Below are positions 1 through 11,500 of a stretch of 64,000 nucleotides of DNA, one piece after another. The DNA comes from Ailurus styani (Eukaryota > Chordata > Mammalia > Carnivora > Ailuridae): positions 720,915-784,914 of the forward strand of contig LNAC01000277.1 of assembly GCA_002007465.1 (NCBI GenBank), given 5' to 3'. Numbering within the stretch: position 1 is the first letter of the stretch; each line of letters opens with the position of its first letter. Made by a program: the position numbers and the translations under genes. A model generated the notes under the pieces. That model worked only from the letters and a program-made list of their open reading frames with translations, was not told where the DNA came from and ran no database searches.

Positions 1-130
1 TGTAGTTATAGAGCTGTACAGTTTGGGGTTTATTCTGTGCCAGTTTTGATAATTTGTATTGTCGAGGAATTTTTCCACTTTTTTTGAATATTCAAAATTT
101 TTAGCTAAAATATTCAGCATCTCTTATTAT

Positions 131-304
131 TTTTTAAAGATTTCATTTGACAGAGAGAGAGCGAGCACAAGCAGGGGGATCAGGAGAGAGAGAAGCAAGC
201 TCCCCACTGAGCAGGGAGCCTGGTGTGGGACTTGATCCCAGGACCCTGGGATCGTGACCTGAGCCGAAGGCAGACGCTTAACCAACTGAGCCACCCAGGC
301 GCCC
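131..304 (-). mobile_element. SINEC (Can-SINE), antisense
   Basis: Read on the - strand this is the carnivore tRNA-Lys SINE: it starts GGGGCGCCTGGGTGGCTCAG, has a CT-rich body and ends in AAATCTTT-type sequence. It is flanked by a 13-bp near-duplication, ATCTCTTATTATT before and ATCCCTTATTATT after. Confidence 0.93.
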
Positions 305-798
305 CATCCCTTATTATTTTCTAATGCTACAGAAGCTATAGTAATCTCCCATTTTCATTCTTATTTGTGTCTTCTCTTATTTTTCCTTGATCAGTCTTAA
401 TCTTTGATTTATCATTTTATTAGTCTTTTCAGGGAACCAACTTTTGGCTTTTTGAAAATTTTTATAGTATTTTGTTTTCTGTTTCCTTAATTTCTGCCCT
501 GTCTTTATTCTTCTATTTTCTTTCAATTCATTTTGCTCTAATAACTTTTTGAGCTGGATGTTTAGCTATTACATTCCTGCCATTCTCTAAGCTTTTTTCT
601 TCTTTTTCTTATATATATTTTCTTCTCGACCCTCCTTTAGCTGCAACCTTCAAATTTTGATATATTTCTGTTATTATTTACTTAAAATATTTTCTAATTT
701 TTACTGGGGTTTCTTCTTTGCTTGTAGATTATTTAGACTACATTGTTTAATTTGTAAAGTTGTGATTATCTTCTTATTTGCTGCTTTGATCATTTATT

Positions 799-1001
799 TA
801 TTTACTTATTTTAAAGATTTTATTTATTTATTTGACAGAGAGAGACACAGCGGGAGAGGGAACACCAGCAAGGGGAGTGAGAGAGGGAGTAGCATACTTT
901 CCCGCAGAGCAGGGAGCCCAATGCGGGGCTTGATCCAGGACCTTGGGATCATGACCTGAGCCGAAGGCAGATGATTAACGACTGAGCCACCCAGGCACCC
1001 C
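799..1001 (-). mobile_element. SINEC, antisense
   Basis: The tail TTAAAGATTTTATTTATTT lies at the left and the head complement GAGCCACCCAGGCACCCC at the right. The target-site duplication TGCTTTGATCATTTATT (17 bp) is at 782-798 and 1002-1018. Confidence 0.95.
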
Positions 1002-1107
1002 TGCTTTGATCATTTATTGAGACCAGTTCATAAAAACAAATCTCACTATAGTTATGTATATTTTATTTCTCCTTGTAATGCTGTACTTTTTGTTTTCTTT
1101 TTAAATT

Positions 1108-1314
1108 TATTTATTTAGAAAAATTTTATGTATTTATTTGACAGAGAGATAAGAGAGGGAGCACAAGTAAGCAGAGCGGCAGGCAGAGGGAGAGAGAGAA
1201 GCAGCCTCTCCGCTGAACAGGGAGCCCAATGCGGGGCTCGATCCCAGGACCCTGGCTGGAATCATGACCTGAGCCGAAGGCAGTCGCTTAACCAACTGAG
1301 CCACCCAGGCGCCC
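1108..1314 (-). mobile_element. SINEC, antisense
   Basis: Full-length head complement CTGAGCCACCCAGGCGCCC near 1313, with tail TATTTATTTGACAGAGAG at the left. Flanks share a TACTTT...TTTTTAAATT-like sequence. It lies about 36 nt from the next, oppositely oriented SINE. Confidence 0.9.
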
Positions 1315-1350
1315 ATACTTTCTTTTTAAATTAAAAAAAAAAATGTATTT

Positions 1351-1530
1351 GGGGATGCCTGGGTGGCTCAGTCAGTTAAGCATCTGCCTTTGGCTCAGAT
1401 CATGATCTCAGGGTCCTGGCATTAAGCCCCTGCTCAGCAGGACGTCTGCTTCTCTCTGCTCCTCCCCCTGCTTGTGTGGACACTCTCTCTCTCATTCTCT
1501 CTCTAAAAATAAACAAAATCTTTAAAAATT
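1351..1530 (+). mobile_element. SINEC, sense
   Basis: Head GGGGATGCCTGGGTGGCTCA, a CT-rich body and the tail AATAAACAAAATCTTTAAAAA. Confidence 0.92.
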
Positions 1531-1760
1531 TTTTATTTATTTTTAAATTTTTTTCTTTTGGCTTTCTCATTTACTTTTTACATTTGCATTAGCTCTTGGC
1601 AGATGCAGCATTAAAAACACTACCCAATTTGGAAAATATATTTGGGGATATGAGATGGCTGATGTATATTTAAATACATGTATAGACATATATGTATATG
1701 TGTGTCAGTTGTTTGCCAGAGGTAATTGTGGAATAGTTCTAATGATAAAAATCTCCTGTT

Positions 1761-1910
1761 AGGGACACCTGGGTGACTCAGTCAGTGAAGTGTCTGCCTT
1801 TGGCTCAGGTCATGATCCCAGGGTCCTGAGCTCTCTGCTCAGTGGGAGCCTGCTTCTCCCTCTCCCTGCTTGTACTCTGTCTCTGTCAAATAAATAAAAT
1901 CTTAAAAAAA
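1761..1910 (+). mobile_element. SINEC, sense, internally shortened
   Basis: Head AGGGACACCTGGGTGACTCA and tail CAAATAAATAAAATCTTAAA. The middle lacks part of the usual GATCGAGCCCCATG region. Flanks share a short CCTGTTA/CCCTGTTA repeat. Confidence 0.9.
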
Positions 1911-1929
1911 ACCCTGTTATTGAGGAGTT

Positions 1930-2300
1930 ATGATTTATTATACACTGTAGTTTACATACATTTTCTTGTTTAATTTTCAGAGCAATACTGTAAAGTAGTA
2001 TAGAGGGTACCTCTTTTACTGATGAAAAAAACAGAAACTTAAAGATGTTGACTGATTTTTTTTTTAAGGTTTTATTTATTTATTTGACAGAGATACAGCG
2101 AGAGAGGGAACACTGGCAGGGGGAGTGGGAGTGGGAGAAGCAGGCTTTCCTGCAGAACAGGGAGCCCCATGCGGGGCTCTGTCCCAGGACCCTGGGGTCA
2201 CAACCTGAGCCAAAGGCAGACGCTTAATGACTGAGCCACCCAGGCGCACCAATTTGAATCAATTCATACAGTTAGGAAGTAGTAGAATTGAATTTCTTTT
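1930..2300 (-). repeat. MIR, antisense, interrupted by the SINE at 2051-2250
   Basis: Left half TTAATTTTCAGAGCAATACT and GATGAAAAAAACAGAAACTT; right half CATACAGTTAGGAAGTAGTA. This is the order of a reversed MIR core. Confidence 0.65.
2051..2250 (-). mobile_element. SINEC, antisense
   Basis: A T-run and TTTATTTATTTATTTGACAG at the left; ACTGAGCCACCCAGGCGCACC at the right. It interrupts an older MIR copy, whose two halves lie at 1930-2050 and 2251-2300. Confidence 0.92.
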
Positions 2301-2314
2301 CTTTCTTCTTCTTC

Positions 2315-2470
2315 TTCTTTTTTTTTTTAAAGAGACGGAGAGAATCTTAAGCAGGTGCTGTGCCCAGAGTAGAGCCCCTTGCACGGCTCAATTGCATGAC
2401 CCCAAGATCATGATGTGAGCTGAAATCAGGAGTCCAACACTTAACTAACTGAGCCACTTAGGCACCTCTA
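2315..2470 (-). mobile_element. SINEC, older diverged copy, antisense
   Basis: A T-run followed by AAAGAGACGGAGAGAATCTT, ending in AACTGAGCCACTTAGGCACCT. It is more diverged than its neighbours, consistent with an older carnivore-wide subfamily. Confidence 0.85.
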
Positions 2471-3027
2471 AAATAATTTCATACCCAGGTCTGACCTGGA
2501 AATCTGTTCTTAACCACAACATTGTATTAACCCTTGTATATTAATTTTCCTCAGGAACTATTTACATAAACCTTTGTTAACTTGGGATGTAACATAAACA
2601 TTGTTTTAAATGGCACCACCATGAATTTCAGTCTTTTAGTTTATTAAAAAAATAATAATTAAATGTAGTCATTACATAAATTCTGTTACAATGTGAATTT
2701 TATTTTTCTGCTTATATAAACTATATTGTTTTAAAAAATTAAATAACATAGAAATATGTAAGGAAGTAAAAATCATTTAAGAGTCTGTCACCCTGAGATA
2801 AACCCCCATTGTCATTTTGAGGACCATATTGTTGTATTTTTCTCTCATGTATTTTCACTTGTATATGTAACATTATGTAAATGGGTTAGTATCTTAGTTG
2901 TTGTTCTCATTATGGACGAAACTTTATATTTTTGATTGCTAGAGAGCATAATACATTGTTTTATGGTGTTAAGAAGTTCCTGTTTACCAAAGCAATTATC
3001 CTCACTTTCTTCCCTTAATCTTATCAG

Positions 3028-3159
3028 GTCAAAGTAGGTAACGAAGTTGCTACTGGAACAGGACCTAATAAAAAGATAGCCAAAAAAAATGCTGCAGAAG
3101 CAATGCTGTTACAGCTTGGTTATAAAGCATCTACTAGTCTTCAGGATCAACTTGACAAG
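3028..3159 (+). CDS. STAU2: STAU2 internal coding exon, second half of dsRNA-binding domain 4
   Basis: Part of Staufen-2, a cytoplasmic and dendritic dsRNA-binding protein that packages mRNAs into transport granules. Seen: an AG acceptor ends at 3027 and a GTGAGA donor starts at 3160. The 132 nt between them form 44 open codons in phase 0 at both ends. The peptide starts VKVGNEVATGTG, the beta2-beta3 strands of a dsRNA-binding domain. It continues with NKKIAKKNAAEAMLLQLGY, the C-terminal helix, whose KKxAKxxAA stretch binds the RNA phosphate backbone. It ends ASTSLQDQLDK. From memory, human STAU2 has Asn and Glu where this copy has Ser and Asp (STSLQDQLD), a conservative difference. The first half of the domain must lie on an exon upstream of this window. 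STAU1 is less likely because the downstream exons also match STAU2. Confidence 0.96.
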
Positions 3160-4404
3160 GTGAGAGCTAAATTTACATGTACGTATGCCTATCCTGTCGG
3201 AATATCAGAGTGATGAACAAATCCTATTCCAGTGTTTTTGACTCTAAGTAATGTCTTAACTACTGTTAAAGTAGAAGTCAGTGTTTTTTTTTCCCCCAAG
3301 GCAGTATTCTGTATCTTTAAAGATAGATTCTCCAGGTATAAAATAACATCTGTTTATGGGGCCAAGATGAAATATTATAATCTTACAGTTGGTGAATGCT
3401 AAAAAATTGTATCATTGTATATATTTTATATAATTCCAGTTGAATACTTTTTAGCTTATTGACTCATGGTTTTTGCTGTAGAGCCACAATTTTAATTTGT
3501 GCTTTTTAAAGAACAGAGTTTGTGAGCCTTTATTTCTGGAATACAGCTGAAAACACTAGAAATAAAGATCCTAAGTTATCCCTTTAGGGCAGGAACTATA
3601 TTGGACAGGCGCTCTATAAACTAATTTTTCTGTTTACTTTAAATTTAAAGGTAAACTCAGAGGGTGTTTATTTTCTGCCAAGACTTATGTTCATGGTCCC
3701 CTATTTCTTCTGCAGCAGTTAATTACATCATTAACACCTACCTCTGCTGCAAGAGAGGCAGAGAACCCCAAATTCAGCACTTGGCAGATAACTTAGCAGG
3801 AAATAGCCTAATTCCATTTTGTATTATCATTTTATCTGTGCACATGTAGAAATTATTTTTATTAAACATTTTATTAAATGAAAATTCATAAAACAGGCTT
3901 AATAATTATTTCTATCAAAAACAATATGCTTTTTTTTCCATGCCATATTCTCACATAAGGATTCTGTTTTAGAGATGTTTTCAGTTTCTGTAGGAACACA
4001 TTTCTGAAATTTATAGTAAAAACAAAATCATCTATTAGAAAACATTTATATATATTTCTCTTTTCAAGACAACTGTGAATATCTAGGCAATTATTTTGAG
4101 TGATTAAGAATTATTTGTCTGTGTGGTATCGCTAGAGATTTCAATTCTGTTTTTATAACCTGGCTAGTCAATGCTTTTTCTTCTTTTAAAAGTATTTGTA
4201 ACATGAAACCTAACATGTGTTCAAGATTCTGTAGTTCTTATATTGTGTATGTGTTGTTTTAACTTAACACATTTATATTGACTTAAAACTGGTGATTTAT
4301 AAAAATATGTCAAAATAAATCTCCTCATAGACATGTATTTGTATGTTAAGTGAAAATAAACCATTAATTCTATTAATATGAAAAACATTTTTTTGTATAC
4401 CTAC

Positions 4405-4850
4405 TGTATTATTGTTCAGGGTTCTCCAGAAAAACAGTCCAATGGCATGTGTATGTGTGTGTGTGTATGTATATATACACATTCGTACATCACTCACAGA
4501 GACTTATTTTAAGGAATTGGCCTATGCAGTTGCAAAGGCTTGGCTAGTCCAAAATCTAAGGGACAGGCCAGCAGGCTGGAGAATCAGAAGTTAAGTCTGA
4601 GTCCAGAAGCTTTCTGCTGAGTTCCCTTTTGCTTTAGGGGAGGTCACACTTTTCTTCTAGGTAGGTCTTCAACTGATTAGGCCCACCCACATTACAGAGA
4701 GGAATCTGCTTTACTCAGAGTTCAGTGATTTCAATGTAAGTCTTTTCCAAAAACACCCTCTCACAACACTCAGAATAATGCTTGATCAATTATCCGGTCA
4801 CCATGGTCCAGACAATGACACATAAAATTTACCATTGCACCCACTCAATG
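4405..4850. repeat. Old mammalian interspersed repeat, family not assigned
   Basis: It starts TTATTGTTCAGGGTTCTCCA and includes a short GT run and AAGGAATTGGCCTATGCAGT. It goes on with ACAGGCCAGCAGGCTGGAGA and TAGGCCCACCCACATTACAG and ends near ACACATAAAATTTACCATTG. This order of phrases recurs widely in mammalian genomes, but I do not recall the family name with confidence. Confidence 0.6.
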
Positions 4851-5059
4851 CCAGACACTTATAACTGAAGATAATAAGATGACTAAAACTTGGTCGCTAC
4901 ACTCAAAAAACTAACCATTAAGTGTTAATAGTGAGGAGCTTTAATCATGTAACAAGAATTATAGTATCCTAGAACCTAGAGAATATGAAGATGAATCTGC
5001 AAAGTCAGGAATAACTGAGACCACTGTTTTTACGTGAGTTAAAGAGCTTGAGGAATTAC

Positions 5060-5400
5060 TAATTTAAGATTTAACCACAAAAGTGACATGATCTGGTTTG
5101 CATTCTTCAAAAGACAACCCTGTAAGTAACATTGGGAGTGTATTTGAGCAGGATGAGACTGAAGGCTGAGAGTCCAGTTAGGAGGCTAGCAGAGCTGTTC
5201 AGGTAAAAGATGCTGAGGGTCTGAACTCAGGCAGTGGTGGTAAAGAAGAGAGGGGAAAGATAGCTGAGGTGTTTCTGAAGTGTACTCATAAGCTTTCAGT
5301 AGCAGATAATGTGCATGGGGGAACGGGAAGGAAGAGGAAAGAAAACCTGTTAACAGGAAGAGAGAGTGGCTTTAAGAAGTAGGTAGCATAATCTCCTCCA
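5060..5400. repeat. Old unassigned repeat, same family as 43070-43880 and 52740-53850
   Basis: AAAGTGACATGATCTGGTTT and GTCCAGTTAGGAGGCTAGCA match the pattern of a mammalian-wide repeat also seen downstream. Diverged, with edges unclear. Confidence 0.45.
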
Positions 5401-5844
5401 GCTGATGTACTATATGGTGACTAACATAAAAAAAAAAAAGTAGGTAACAGTCATATGGTGCAGGGAGATGAGGAGAAGGACTGAATACACTGATCTGTTG
5501 ATAAAAAAATCTGTGATGAATGTGGAAAAAGCAGTGTAAAAACCTGCAAACACATGTTTTTAAAAAGGTTTTTTTTAAATAAACAAAATATGTACATGGC
5601 TAAAAGAATTAAAGTAGCATGAAAGGGTGAACAGTGAGAAAAATTTGATCTTACTTCACTTTGAGATCCTTGGTCTCTTAGTCTCTCTTTTGAATAGTAT
5701 ATCCCACAATGAGTTAATATTTGTACAGCATTTAGAATACCATCTGAAATATAGTGAATATTATATAAGGATTGATAAATAGAAATAAATATCTTTATAG
5801 AGATATTCTATGTGTATATACTAATATATTCCCACTTTATAAAA

Positions 5845-7832
5845 ATTTTCAGATTTATTGAGATCCAGTTTAATGAATTTTGACATATATGTATACACAT
5901 TCACTAACTATACCACCACAATTAAGACGTATAATATTTCTGTTACCCCAGGAAAGTTCCCATTTGTAGTTAATCTCTTCCCCTCTCCTTAGCTCCTCCT
6001 GGCAAGCATTCATTTGATTTCCGTTTCTATAATTTTGCCTTTCCAGGATGTCATATAATTTGGATCATACACTAGGAAGCCTTTTGTGTCTGGCTTGATA
6101 ATGCTAAGATTCATCTGTGTTGTTGCATTTATCATTAGTTTGTTCTTTTTTATTGTCTGTTATTGTTTTAGTCTTCACCAACATTTGAACTCTTTCTAGT
6201 TTGAGTCTATTATAAATTATGTGGCTGTAAACATTCATGTATAAGTCTTTATATGTATATATTTCTCTAGTATATTCTTTATGTACATATTTGTATAATA
6301 AGCGCATGTGTAATTTTGTTAAGAAGCTGTGAAGAGGTTTTCCAGAGAGGGTGAACCAATTTGTATTCCCACCAGGAGTGTTTGAGAGCTCCAATTACTT
6401 CACATCTTTTCTAGCTCTTGGCATTGTTGGTTTCGATAGTTTTGATTGTACTAGTAGATGTATAGTGTTATCTCACTGACATTTAATTTGCATATCCCTA
6501 ATAACTGATAATGTTAAATATTTTATCATATGTTTATTTACCATTCATGTCTCTTCCCTGCCTATTCAAAGTTTTGTCTTTTTAAAAATTGGATAGTTTG
6601 CTTTCTTATTGAGTAGTTGTAAAAGAGTTCTTTATATATTTTGGACAGAAATTCTTTATCAGATAAAGAACTCCCCTGCCTTCTCCTTCCTTTCCTTCTT
6701 GTCCTTTCCTTTCCTCCTTTTCCGTGTAGGTTGTCCAGTTGCTACTAGCGTCATTTGTTTAGAAGATTAATGCTTTTCCATCGAATTCTCTTAGCACATT
6801 TGTTGAAAATCAGTTGACCACATATTTGTGGGTCTGTTTCTAGATTCTGTTCCATTAATCCATATGTCTATCCTGAAGCTGTTACAACTATGTCTAGAGT
6901 GTAGCTTTTTAAATACGGTTTGAAATCAGATAAAGAACTCTGTCTTTGTTCTGTTTTTTATCTTTTTAATTGTGTGGCTAGTCTGGAGCCTTTGCATTTC
7001 CATGGAAATTTTAGAATCAGTCTCTACCAAGAAAAAAAAAGCCAACTGGGAAGTTTTCTTTAGGATTGTGTTGAATATATAGATCAGTTTCATGTAAATC
7101 AGTATCTTAATATGGACTCTTTCAATCCATGAACAAGATCTAGCTCTCCATTTATTTAGGTTTTTAGAAATACCTCACAGCAATGTTTTGTACTTTTTCA
7201 TATAAATATTTTACACGGTTTTTATGTTTATCCCTAAGTGCTTCATGGTGTTGGATATATTATTAATGGTTTTTTTTTTAATGGTGCTTGTTTTTAAACC
7301 AATGGCTGTACCATTCAATTTCCAATTCTTTTGACATTTATATATTGACCTTGTACTCTGTGACCTAGCTAAACTAAGTTATAAGTTATAATAGCTTATT
7401 TTGTGGAGTGTGTGGGATTTTCTGCATTGATGACCATATCATCTCTAAATAAAGACAGTTTTATTTCTTCCTTTCTAACCTGTATGCTTTTATCTACTTG
7501 TCTTGCTTTATTGCTCCGAATGGAACATCTGGTACAATGGTGAATAGAAGTGGTTGATTGTTGAATAGGAAAGCAGATATCCTTACCTTGCTCCCCATCT
7601 TAAAGAAGTCATTCATTCAGTCTTTCACTGTTATAAATACCATGCTGATTGTAGGTTTTTTAATAGCTACTCTATATCAGATTGATATTTACTTATATTC
7701 CTGTTAATATTATTAAGAGATTGGTTTTTTACTTAATTATCAGCACATTTTGAATTTTGCCAAATGCTTTCTCTGCATCTGTTGATATGTCATAAAATTT
7801 TTTGTTTAGTTTGTTGTAATGGTGAATTTCAC
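5845..7832 (-). mobile_element. Old L1, 3' UTR and ORF2 3' part, antisense
   Basis: On the + strand it starts with TTTTCAGATTTATTGAGATC, a 3'-UTR complement. It passes into ORF2-complement phrases such as ATTGTGTTGAATATATAGAT and GCCAAATGCTTTCTCTGCAT. It stops at the nested insertion at 7833 and resumes at 8633. Many stops; a fossil. Confidence 0.8.
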
Positions 7833-8530
7833 TGGCAGATTTTTAAAATTTATGTAGTATACGAATAACAAAAAATTACAATTTTAACCATTTTTAGGTG
7901 AACATTTCAGTGGCATTAACTACATTCACAATGTTGTGCAGCCATCACTGCTGTCTACTTCCAGAATGTTTTCATCATCCCAAATAGAAACTGTACACCA
8001 TTAAACATTAACTCCTCATTCTTCCCTCTACTCACACCCTGGTAATCTCTGTTCTACTTTCTCTTTCTATCTTTCTGAATTTGCCTTTTCTAGAAACCGT
8101 CTGTAAGTGAAATCAGATGGTGTTTGTCCTTTTTTGTTGGGCTTATTTCATTTAGCATGTTTTCAAGGTTCATCCATGTTGTAGCATTTATAAGAATTTC
8201 ATTCCATTTAAAGCCTGAATAATATTCCATTATGTGGATATATCACATTTTATTTATCCTTTCATCTGTTGATAGACATTTGGGTTATTTTCAACTTCTG
8301 GCTATTGTGAGTAATACTGGTACAGACATTGGTGTACCAGTATCTATTTTAAGTACCTACTTTCAGTGTTTGGAGTATATACTTGAAGTGGAATTGTTCA
8401 ATCGTATGGTAATTCTGCATTTTATATTTTGAGAAATTGCCAAATTCTTTTCTGTAGTGGCTGTACCATTTTATATTCTCACCAGCAATGTACAAGGGTT
8501 CTAATTTCTCTACATCCTTGCTAACATTTG

Positions 8531-8578
<48 letters not shown>

Positions 8579-8632
8579 GTGTTTTTGTTTTGTCTTGTTT
8601 TTTAAACAATAGCCATCCTAAGGGATGTCAGG
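7833..8632 (-). mobile_element. Second L1 3' end nested in the first, antisense
   Basis: A separate L1 3'-UTR complement (ACATTCACAATGTTGTGCAG; CATTCCATTTAAAGCCTGAA; GATAGACATTTGGGTTATTT) interrupts the ORF2-complement reading at GGTGAATTTCAC and gives way to it again near GGTTCATTGATTGC. It includes a (GT)n run near its right side. The edges are inferred from where the host L1 breaks off and resumes. Confidence 0.7.
8527..8578 (+). repeat. (GT)n microsatellite
   Basis: About 25 uninterrupted GT units, the longest dinucleotide run in the window. It lies in the nested L1 3' end. Confidence 0.95.
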
Positions 8633-10554
8633 TTCATTGATTGCTTTTTGCATGTTGAATTAAGCTTGCCTGAGTAACATAAACCCCATTTGTCATGATG
8701 TATTGGCTATGTTTTTTATGTATTTCTGGAATAGATTTGCTAGTATTTTTAAAAGATTTTATGGCTACATGTAAAAGAGATACTGATCTATATTTTTTTA
8801 TTGTTGTAATATTGTTGTCTGATTTGAGCATCAGGGTAATGCTCCTCATATACTAAGTTTGGAAGTTTGGAAGAGTTTGGTAATCTGTCTTCCTTAATTT
8901 GGGGGTGGAATTTACCAGTGGAGCCATCTAGGGAAGATTTCTTCTTGTGGTAAGCTTTTAACTATAAACTGAGTTTTAAAAAAAAATAGATACAGGGCTC
9001 CTCAGGCTATCTATTTCTGCTTGAGGGAACTTTGGCAATTTAACATTCAAGGAATTTGTCCATTTCTTCTAAGTGGTTGAATTTATTAGTATAGAATTGT
9101 TCACAACATTCCCTTGTTATCCTTCTAATAACTAGCATGTTTAGTGATATTCCCTCTCTCATTCCTGCTATTGGTAATTTGTTTGTTTTCTTTTTCTCCT
9201 GATCAGCCTGGCTAGGAATTTATTAATTTTTTATCCCTTTTAAACAACCAGGTTTTTTGTTTCATTGATTTTTCTCTATTATTCTGTTTTCCACTTTATT
9301 GATTTCTGCTGTTTATTTTATCCTTCCTTCACTGGCTTTGGATTAATTTTCTATTCTTTTTTTCTGGTTCTATAAACTATAAGCTAAGACTATGGATCTG
9401 AGAACATTCTTCTTTTCTAATATAAGATTTAATGCCATATACTTCTCGTTAAGCACTGATTTAGCATTGTCCTACAGATTTTGACAAGTTGAGATTTTAT
9501 TTTCATTCAGTATAAAGGTATGTTCTAATTTTCTTTTTAACTTCTTCTTTCCGGTCTTGTATTCCTTTTGATTTTCTTTCTGCTTCTTTTATTGTTAATG
9601 TCTCCAGTTATAAATTTGGATTTATCCGCTTCTTTCAGTTTTATCAGTTTTGTTTTGTGTACTTTGAAGCTTTGTTGTTAACATACATATCATTTAGCAT
9701 TGTTATGTCTTTTTGATGACTTGGCCCCTTTATTATTATGTGATTTCTCTCTTTAGCCTTGATAATATTCCTTTCCATGAATTCTGCTTTGTCTGATGTT
9801 ATAATAGCCATCCCAGTTTAAATTTGATTAATATTTGCATGGGATATTTTTCTCCCATCATCTTAGCCTATCTGTGTCTTTATATTTAAATTGCTTTTTT
9901 AAGAAAACATATAACTGGGTCTTGCTTTTTAAAATCTAATTTGACAGTCTGCCTTTTGGGTGATTAGACCATTTACATTTATTGTAGTTATTGATATGGC
10001 TGGATTTAAATCTACCATCTTACTAGTTGTTTCTGTTTTATCCATTTATTCTTTGTTCACTTTCTTCTCTTTGAACTCTAAGATGGTCATACATTTTATT
10101 TTTCTATATGTCTCTACCATCTATTGCAATTATACTCTGTGTGTTTCAGAGACCTCTTATTATGGTCATACATTTACATTTTACTTCTATATATAGTATA
10201 AAATTCATAATCTATTGTTACTAATTATGCTTTATATAGTTAATTGTCATTTTATATGGTTGAAATCAGAAAAAAAATGTCTTTACCCTCATTTTTACCA
10301 TTTACAGTACTCTTCATTCATTTGTGTAGATCCATATTCATGAATAATGTTCATTTGTTTAGATTTCTTTCTGGTATATTCCCGCTTCTGGAACTTACTC
10401 TAGAACTCTTGTATTAACAAATCTACTGGAAGTAATTTCTCTCAGCTTTTGACAAAAAGCTTTGACAAAGTTTGACAAAGAAGTCCTTATTTCACTTTCA
10501 TTTTTGTAAGTTGTTTTGTCTGGATATAGGATTCTGGGTTTTTCTCTTTCAGTA
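8633..10554 (-). mobile_element. Old L1 continued: ORF2 5' part into ORF1, antisense
   Basis: It resumes the host L1 with TTGCATGTTGAATTAAGCTT and ATAAACCCCATTTGTCATGA. It continues through endonuclease-region complement (ATTTATTAATTTTTTATCCC, then GCTTTGTCTGATGTTATAAT) to ORF1-like TGGATATAGGATTCTGGG at about 10521. The Tigger element interrupts it at TA 10553-10554. Confidence 0.75.
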
Positions 10555-10986
10555 CAGTAGTCTCCCTTATTTATGGTTTCACTCTCCATGGATTCAGTCA
10601 CCTGCAGTCACCCACAGGTCTGAAAGCTCATCAGAGGATTAATAGTTGCCTAACTCTACATTAGAATGCCTATGTCATTCACTTCACTTAATCTCATCCT
10701 GTAGACATTTTATCATCTCACATCATGCAAGAATAGTGAGTATAGTACAGTAAGATATTTTGAGAGAAAGATCACATTCACATAACTTATTATAGTGTTA
10801 TAATTGTTCTATTTTATTGTTATTTATTATTAATCTCTTACTGTGCTTAATTTATAAATTTAACAGTGTTGTAGGTGTTTATATACAGGAAAAAACATCA
10901 TATAAATAAGGTTTGGTACTATCTGTGGTATCAGGCACCTGCTGGGGAACTTGGAATGCATCCCCTGTGGATAAGGGGAACTACTA
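10555..10986 (+). mobile_element. Tigger-type (Tc1/mariner superfamily) non-autonomous DNA transposon
   Basis: It begins CAGTAGTCTCCCTTATTTAT and ends GGATAAGGGGAACTACTA, which are inverted terminal repeats of the Tigger type. Both ends are flanked by TA (10553-10554 and 10987-10988), the target site used by this superfamily. About 432 bp long, without any transposase frame, so it is an internally deleted copy. Strand is arbitrary. Confidence 0.88.
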
Positions 10987-11500
10987 TACTTTAAAAGATC
11001 TTGTTCCGTTGTCTTTTTTTTTTTTTAAGATTTTATTTATTTATTTGACAGAGAAAGACACAGCGAGAGAGGGAACACATGCAGAGGGAGTGGGAGAGAG
11101 GGAGAAGCAGGCTTCCCGCCAAGCAGGATGCCTGATGCAGGGCTCAATCCAGAACCCTGGGATCATGACCTGAGCTGAAGGCAGATGCTTAACTGACTGA
11201 GCCACCCAGGTGCCCCATAGAATTTATTGGCATTTCATCTACTTTCTTCTCACCTGCATTTATCGCATTCATCTCTTCCTTCTTTGCTCTACCAGCATTG
11301 AAACACTTTGAGCCCTGTCTCTCTTCAGAGGGGTTTGTGACTCTCTAGAATTCATTTCTCTTGTTTGCTTTACAATCTCAGATCTGAGATGGATTCAAGA
11401 GAAGTTAGGATTTTTTACATTCTGTGGTCCTTTCTCATTGATACATTTCTACATTCTAAGAAAAAGTGAAACATTTTTTTCACCCTTTTAAAATGCTGTT
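10987..11500 (-). mobile_element. Old L1 continued after the Tigger element, antisense, right edge unsure
   Basis: The L1 ORF1-complement reading TTTCAGTA before the Tigger joins directly to CTTTAAAAGATCTTGTTCC after it, which shows the precise TA insertion. The SINE at 11013-11216 then interrupts again. The right boundary could not be fixed. Confidence 0.5.
11013..11216 (-). mobile_element. SINEC, antisense
   Basis: A T14 run then AAGATTTTATTTATTTATTT at the left; GAGCCACCCAGGTGCCCC at the right. It is inserted in the L1 sequence that resumes after the Tigger element at 10555-10986. Confidence 0.93.

Larger units (their letters stand above)
1..1107 (-). mobile_element. L1 ORF2 (endonuclease region) fragment, antisense, cut by SINEs
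   Basis: The + strand reads like the reverse of L1 ORF2, with phrases such as GGAACCAACTTTTGGCTTTT and CTTGATCAGTCTTAATCTTTG typical of the endonuclease-domain region. Two SINEs (131-304, 799-1001) split it, and the window edge truncates it. It has many stops and is not active. Confidence 0.7.
1..3027 (+). other. STAU2: STAU2 intron (3' part), upstream of the first visible exon
   Basis: Non-coding. It is occupied by an antisense L1 piece, seven SINEs and a MIR copy. 2470-3027 has no repeat that I recognise. The pyrimidine-rich run just before the exon (TCTTCCCTTAATCTTATCAG) is the acceptor region. Confidence 0.85.

Noticed and set aside
657..959. 100-codon open frame on the + strand
   Set aside because: Its C-terminal half (FDRERHSGRGN...LIQDLGIMT) is the translated antisense SINE at 799-1001 and the N-terminal half is antisense L1. 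The same SINE-derived peptide appears at 10913-11173, 12520-12846 and 57726-58022.
8349..8609. 86-codon frame with a long Thr-His run
   Set aside because: It is the (GT)n microsatellite read on the other strand, joined to antisense L1.
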